A stretch of 9,387 nucleotides of DNA from an uncultured Pseudomonadota bacterium (GTDB taxonomy: Bacteria > Pseudomonadota > Gammaproteobacteria > Burkholderiales > Methylophilaceae). Location of the stretch: contig CAIOPD010000168.1 of the NCBI GenBank assembly GCA_903860085.1, positions 1-9,387 of the forward strand, in the 5' to 3' direction. The notes under the pieces were generated by a model. The model made no database searches, had not been told where the DNA came from, and was given only the letters and a program-made list of their open reading frames with translations. The number at the start of each line of letters is the position of its first letter. Position 1 is the stretch's first letter. Shown in pieces: positions 6,687-9,387 of this stretch. Made by a program: the position numbers and the translations under genes.

Positions 6687-6716
6687 CGGCTCGTATCATT
6701 TACGAGCCGTTTTTTT
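6687..6716 (+). terminator. Intrinsic terminator of csp
   Basis: CGGCTCGTA (6687-6695) and TACGAGCCG (6701-6709) form a perfect 9-bp stem with loop TCATT, followed by seven T (6710-6716). It lies 77 bases past the csp stop. On the opposite strand the stem is followed only by ATAAATT, so it would be a poor terminator for the convergent icd. Confidence 0.95.
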
Positions 6717-6724
6717 ATTACATT

Positions 6725-6745
6725 TTGAAGGGTTTAACCCTTCAA
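6725..6745 (-). other. Hairpin immediately downstream of icd
   Basis: TTGAAGGG and CCCTTCAA form a perfect 8-bp stem around five bases, which can extend to 10 bp around one base. It lies only 5 bases past the icd stop. Read on the icd strand it is followed by AAAATG, not a U-tract, so it is either an mRNA 3'-end stabiliser, a non-canonical terminator or part of a convergent termination zone with the csp terminator. Confidence 0.5.
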
Positions 6746-6750
6746 GCCAG

Positions 6751-8004
6751 TTACATATTGGCAATTATTTCATCGCCAAATTGTGCTGTCCCCACTTGTG
6801 TTGCATCGGTCATTTGGCTAGAAAAGTCACTAGTGACGCGTTTTGCTGTAATTGCACTAGCCACCCCTTTCAACACCAAGTCAGCCGCTTCTACCCAACC
6901 TAAATGACGCAACATCATTTCTGCTGAAAGAATCAGTGAACTTGGATTTGCAATATCTTTACCTGCAATCTTAGGTGCAGTGCCATGGGTGGCTTCAAAC
7001 ATGGCAATGGTGTCACTTAAATTAGCACCTGGGGCTATTCCAATGCCACCTACTTGCGCAGCTAGTGCATCACTCATGTAATCACCATTTAAATTAAGTG
7101 TTGCCACTACATCGTAATCTTGTGGATGCAATAAAATTTCTTGCAAGAAGGCATCGGCAATACAGTCTTTAATAATCATGCCGTTAGGCAATTTGCACCA
7201 AGGTCCGCCATCAATCTCAACCGCGCCAAACTCTTGCTTAGCTACTTCATAACCCCAGTCTCTAAAACCACCTTCGGTAAACTTCATAATATTACCTTTG
7301 TGCGCGATTGTGACTGATTTTCTATTATTATCAATCGCGTATTGTATTGCCTTGCGCACCAAGCGTTGACTACCTTCTCTTGACACTGGCTTAATGCCGA
7401 TAGCAGAAGAATCTGGGAAGCGGATTTTTTTCCGCATGCCCATGTCGCTTAAGAAGTTTATTACTTTTTCAACTTCATCAGTGCCAGCAGCCCATTCAAT
7501 ACCAGTGTAAATATCTTCAGTATTTTCGCGGAATATCACCATGTTTGTATTTTCTGGATGCTTGAGTGGGCTAGGTACGCCTGTAAAATATTGCACGGGG
7601 CGCAAGCATACATATAAATCTAACTCTTGGCGAAGGCTCACGTTTAGAGAGCGTATACCGCCACCGACTGGTGTAGTCAGTGGGCCTTTAATTGAAACCA
7701 CATAGTCACGAACCGCTTGCATAGTTTCAGTGGGTAACCAGATATCCTTGCCTTCCTTATCTTGACCGTAAATATTCAAAGCTTTTTCGCCGGCGTAAAC
7801 TTCCATCCATGAGATTTTACGGGTACCGCTATAGGCTTTATTGACTGCTGCATCGACCACTTTGATCATAGGAGGTGTGATATCTACACCTATGCCATCA
7901 CCTTCAATAAATGGGATAATAGGTTGGTTGGGAACGTTAAGCGTATTGTCTGCATTAACGGTTATTTTTTTTCCACTAGATGGCACAACAATTTTAGAAG
8001 TCAT
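6751..8004 (-). CDS. icd: Isocitrate dehydrogenase, homodimeric E. coli type, with NAD-like coenzyme pocket
   Basis: This enzyme oxidatively decarboxylates isocitrate to 2-oxoglutarate in the cytoplasm. The 417 residues align without gaps to most of E. coli Icd. Substrate residues are all present: Ser119, Asn121 and Arg125 (RSLNVSLRQ), Arg135, Arg159, Tyr166 and Lys236, as are metal-site aspartates Asp284, Asp308 and Asp312. Ser119 matches the E. coli Ser113 phosphorylated by AceK. The coenzyme pocket is unusual. Against E. coli Lys344, Tyr345, Val351, Tyr391, Arg395 and Arg292', this protein has Lys345, Ile346, Ala352, Ser392, Ser396 and His293, so only the lysine remains. Ile, Ala and Ser at these sites are typical of NAD-using relatives, so NAD or dual use is likely (inference). 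The ATG has AGGAAA 5 bases upstream. The gene is divergent from rluE with start codons 15 bases apart. Confidence 0.95.
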   Translation of the reverse strand: MTSKIVVPSSGKKITVNADNTLNVPNQPIIPFIEGDGIGVDITPPMIKVVDAAVNKAYSGTRKISWMEVYAGEKALNIYGQDKEGKDIWLPTETMQAVRDYVVSIKGPLTTPVGGGIRSLNVSLRQELDLYVCLRPVQYFTGVPSPLKHPENTNMVIFRENTEDIYTGIEWAAGTDEVEKVINFLSDMGMRKKIRFPDSSAIGIKPVSREGSQRLVRKAIQYAIDNNRKSVTIAHKGNIMKFTEGGFRDWGYEVAKQEFGAVEIDGGPWCKLPNGMIIKDCIADAFLQEILLHPQDYDVVATLNLNGDYMSDALAAQVGGIGIAPGANLSDTIAMFEATHGTAPKIAGKDIANPSSLILSAEMMLRHLGWVEAADLVLKGVASAITAKRVTSDFSSQMTDATQVGTAQFGDEIIANM

Positions 8005-8009
8005 ACAAA

Positions 8010-8015
8010 TTTCCT
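8010..8015 (-). promoter_or_regulatory. Ribosome binding site of icd
   Basis: On the - strand AGGAAA lies 5 bases before the ATG (8004-8002), supporting that start. It sits inside the 15-base gap between the divergent icd and rluE start codons. Confidence 0.7.
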
Positions 8016-8019
8016 AATT

Positions 8020-8568
8020 ATGATAATTTTATTTAATAAACCTTTTAACGTCGTGTGCCAATTTAGCCCGCATGAGCCTTCGGGATTGGGGAGTGGGCAC
8101 GCCACGTTAAAAGACTTTATATCGGTACCTAATGTATACGCTGCTGGACGTTTAGATACCGATAGTGAGGGTTTGCTTATTTTAACTGATGACGGGACAT
8201 TACAGCATCGTTTAAGTCACCCTAAGCATAAAGAAATTAAAACTTATTGGGCGCAGGTTGAAGGTATACCCAGTGAGTCTGACTTGCATGCCGTAAGGCA
8301 AGGCGTAGACTTAGGTGATTTTTATACGCAGCCTGCCGGCGTTCAGTTAATGCCTGAGCCTGAAAATTTATGGCCTCGTGATCCGCCGATACGTGAACGT
8401 AAAGCTATTCCTACCAGTTGGTTGGAAATTAAAATAGCGGAAGGTAAAAACCGCCAAGTGCGGCGCATGACTGCAAAAATAGGCTATCCCACACTTCGTC
8501 TAATCCGCTACTCCATTGGTGATTACAGTATCGCCGGTCTAGCGTCAGGTAACTGGGTTAAAGTCTAA
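8020..8568 (+). CDS. rluE: 23S rRNA pseudouridine(2457) synthase RluE
   Basis: This is a RsuA/RluB/E/F-family enzyme that isomerises one uridine of 23S rRNA (U2457 in E. coli) to pseudouridine. The 182 residues start with MIILFNKPFNVV, and the catalytic motif AAGRLDTDSEGLL (41-53) has Asp46 as nucleophile. The segment PRDPPIRERKAIPTSW (119-134) and EGKNRQVRRMTAKIGYPTLRLIR (141-163) strongly resemble E. coli RluE. There is no N-terminal S4 domain, as expected for RluE. The frame is open further upstream (to a GTG/ATG-like start at 7924), but that part is antisense to icd codons and unlike the family, so the ATG at 8020 is chosen. No Shine-Dalgarno is visible before it, so initiation is probably weak. 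Its own promoter would have to lie in the icd 5' coding region and I cannot identify it. Confidence 0.92.
   Translation: MIILFNKPFNVVCQFSPHEPSGLGSGHATLKDFISVPNVYAAGRLDTDSEGLLILTDDGTLQHRLSHPKHKEIKTYWAQVEGIPSESDLHAVRQGVDLGDFYTQPAGVQLMPEPENLWPRDPPIRERKAIPTSWLEIKIAEGKNRQVRRMTAKIGYPTLRLIRYSIGDYSIAGLASGNWVKV
8033..8061 (-). promoter_or_regulatory. Probable sigma-70 promoter of icd, inside the rluE coding region
   Basis: Read on the - strand, TTGGCA (8061-8056, 5 of 6 to the -35 consensus) is followed after 17 bases by TATTAA (8038-8033, 4 of 6 to -10). Transcription would begin near 8026, giving a leader of about 20 nt. The elements lie over the first 14 codons of rluE. Confidence 0.5.
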
Positions 8569-8606
8569 GGCAATCAAATGATATATTTACTGACAAACTG
8601 TTAAAT

Positions 8607-9329
8607 ATGAAACCAATACTTATTCTCCGTTTTGCTGCGACTGAAGGCCCGGGTTATTTCTCCACGTTCTTGGATGAAAAGCATATCCCTATTCAGATAA
8701 TTAAAATTGATGAAGGGGATGACTTACCTAGCTCAATACTAGATTTTAGTGGTTTAGTTCTGATGGGTGGTCCGATGAGTGTTAATGATGAATTGCCATG
8801 GATTAGGCCAGTATTGACTCTGATACGTGAGGCAGATCAGGCTGGACTACCCCTGCTTGGACATTGCTTAGGCGGTCAGCTTATCAGTAAAGCCTTTGGG
8901 GCCAAGGTGATTTCAAACAAGGTAAAGGAAATTGGTTGGGGCCAGGTTCAAGTAAGTGTGAATGAAGTCGCGCAATCATGGTTTGGGGAAATGGAAATAT
9001 TTAATAGCTTTCATTGGCATGGTGAAACTTTTGAACTCCCTTTGGGAGCCACTCATCTTTTAGCTAGTGCTAACTGTCGCAATCAGGCTTATGCACTCGG
9101 TAAACATTTAGCCTTGCAATGCCATTTAGAAATGACAGTGCCAATGGTGCAAAGCTGGTGCATGAATGGGGCTGATGAGCTTGCACAGGCGGCGGTAAAT
9201 CATGATCATTTATATGCAGGTGTACAGCAGGCTGACGCCATACAGCAAGACTTACCTTTACATTGTTTTTTCCTTAATAAGGTCGCACGCCAAGTCTATA
9301 CGCAGTGGATTAAAGGCTTGCAGCATTAA
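8607..9329 (+). CDS. Class I glutamine amidotransferase domain protein, substrate unknown
   Basis: This is a stand-alone GMP-synthase-like GATase of 240 residues (COG0518-type). The nucleophile elbow GHCLGGQ (85-91) has Cys87, and HLE (173-175) supplies the His173/Glu175 of the class I triad, so hydrolase or amidotransferase chemistry looks intact. Other family hallmarks are GGPMSVNDELPW (54-65), forming the oxyanion region, and FHWHGETFELP (135-145). Nothing resembling a synthetase/ATP-pyrophosphatase partner is in the window, and the acceptor is unknown. Such proteins are widely annotated only as GMP synthase-like amidotransferases. It follows rluE by 38 bases. No Shine-Dalgarno precedes the ATG. 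A possible -10 TATATT (8582-8587) with a poor TTAAAG -35 (18-base spacing) could give a leader of only about 13 nt. It is not GuaA itself, which is more than twice as long. Confidence 0.85.
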   Translation: MKPILILRFAATEGPGYFSTFLDEKHIPIQIIKIDEGDDLPSSILDFSGLVLMGGPMSVNDELPWIRPVLTLIREADQAGLPLLGHCLGGQLISKAFGAKVISNKVKEIGWGQVQVSVNEVAQSWFGEMEIFNSFHWHGETFELPLGATHLLASANCRNQAYALGKHLALQCHLEMTVPMVQSWCMNGADELAQAAVNHDHLYAGVQQADAIQQDLPLHCFFLNKVARQVYTQWIKGLQH

Positions 9330-9334
9330 TCGGC

Positions 9335-9344
9335 GTCACGTGAC
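9335..9344. repeat. Perfect 10-bp palindrome after the amidotransferase gene
   Basis: GTCACGTGAC lies 5 bases past the 9329 stop. It could be part of an operator for a gene beyond the window, since TAAAAT (9356-9361) nearby resembles a -10 box, but there is no matching -35. The remaining 9345-9387 is AT-rich with a T7 run and shows no gene. Confidence 0.25.
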
Positions 9345-9387
9345 TGTCGGGTATGTTAAAATTCCTTAACTTTTTTTGAGATAGAAA

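Noticed and set aside
6725..6907. A 60-residue open frame on the + strand starting beside the icd stop.
   Set aside because: It is antisense to icd, starts inside the palindrome and has low-complexity content. There is no support for translation.
7924..8019. An in-frame upstream extension of rluE of 32 residues.
   Set aside because: It is antisense to the first codons of icd, has no family resemblance and no Shine-Dalgarno. RluE homology starts at the ATG at 8020.

Overview
The window looks like ordinary chromosomal DNA of a betaproteobacterium. The moderate-to-low GC (about 45% by eye), the very short intergenic gaps and the gene set (AmgK/MurU wall recycling, two UbiH-family hydroxylases, DsbC, a CspA-type protein with DLFAHF, RluE, Icd) would suit a Methylophilaceae/Methylotenera-like organism. 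This placement is an inference from protein character and was not tested by a search. I see no mobile element, CRISPR array, tRNA or rRNA.

Layout. (1) Positions 2-5421 (+) hold a tightly packed run: the 3' part of amgK (its start lies before the window), murU, pepP, ubiH and a second FAD-dependent hydroxylase of the UbiH/UbiF/VisC family. The junctions are a 1-base overlap (TAGTG), a 94-base gap, a zero-base abutment (TAGATG) and a 4-base overlap (ATGA). This suggests co-transcription and translational coupling. dsbC follows after 47 bases with its own strong ribosome binding site. (2) Positions 6189-6716 form a self-contained cold-shock-type unit: a near-consensus sigma-70 promoter (TTGACA-17-TATAAA) with an inverted repeat centred on its -10 box, a long leader of about 114 nt that can fold near the Shine-Dalgarno sequence, a 67-residue Csp gene, a structured 3' UTR and a textbook intrinsic terminator. 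(3) icd runs convergently on the - strand (8004-6751) with a small hairpin just past its stop. (4) rluE (8020-8568, +) starts only 15 bases from the icd start codon in divergent orientation, so each promoter must lie partly inside the other gene. It is followed by a class I glutamine amidotransferase of unknown substrate (8607-9329) and 58 bases of tail.

How the genes work together. AmgK and MurU together turn recycled MurNAc into UDP-MurNAc without de novo synthesis. The two flavin hydroxylases supply ring hydroxylations for ubiquinone. DsbC isomerises wrong disulfides in the periplasm. PepP trims X-Pro peptides. Icd makes 2-oxoglutarate.

The most interesting observation is that the Icd has an NADP-enzyme-like body but has lost five of the six residues I compared in the E. 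coli NADP pocket, and several replacements are those of NAD-dependent homologues. The next most interesting is the architecture around the csp promoter and leader. I did not find evidence for a wholly new multi-gene system.
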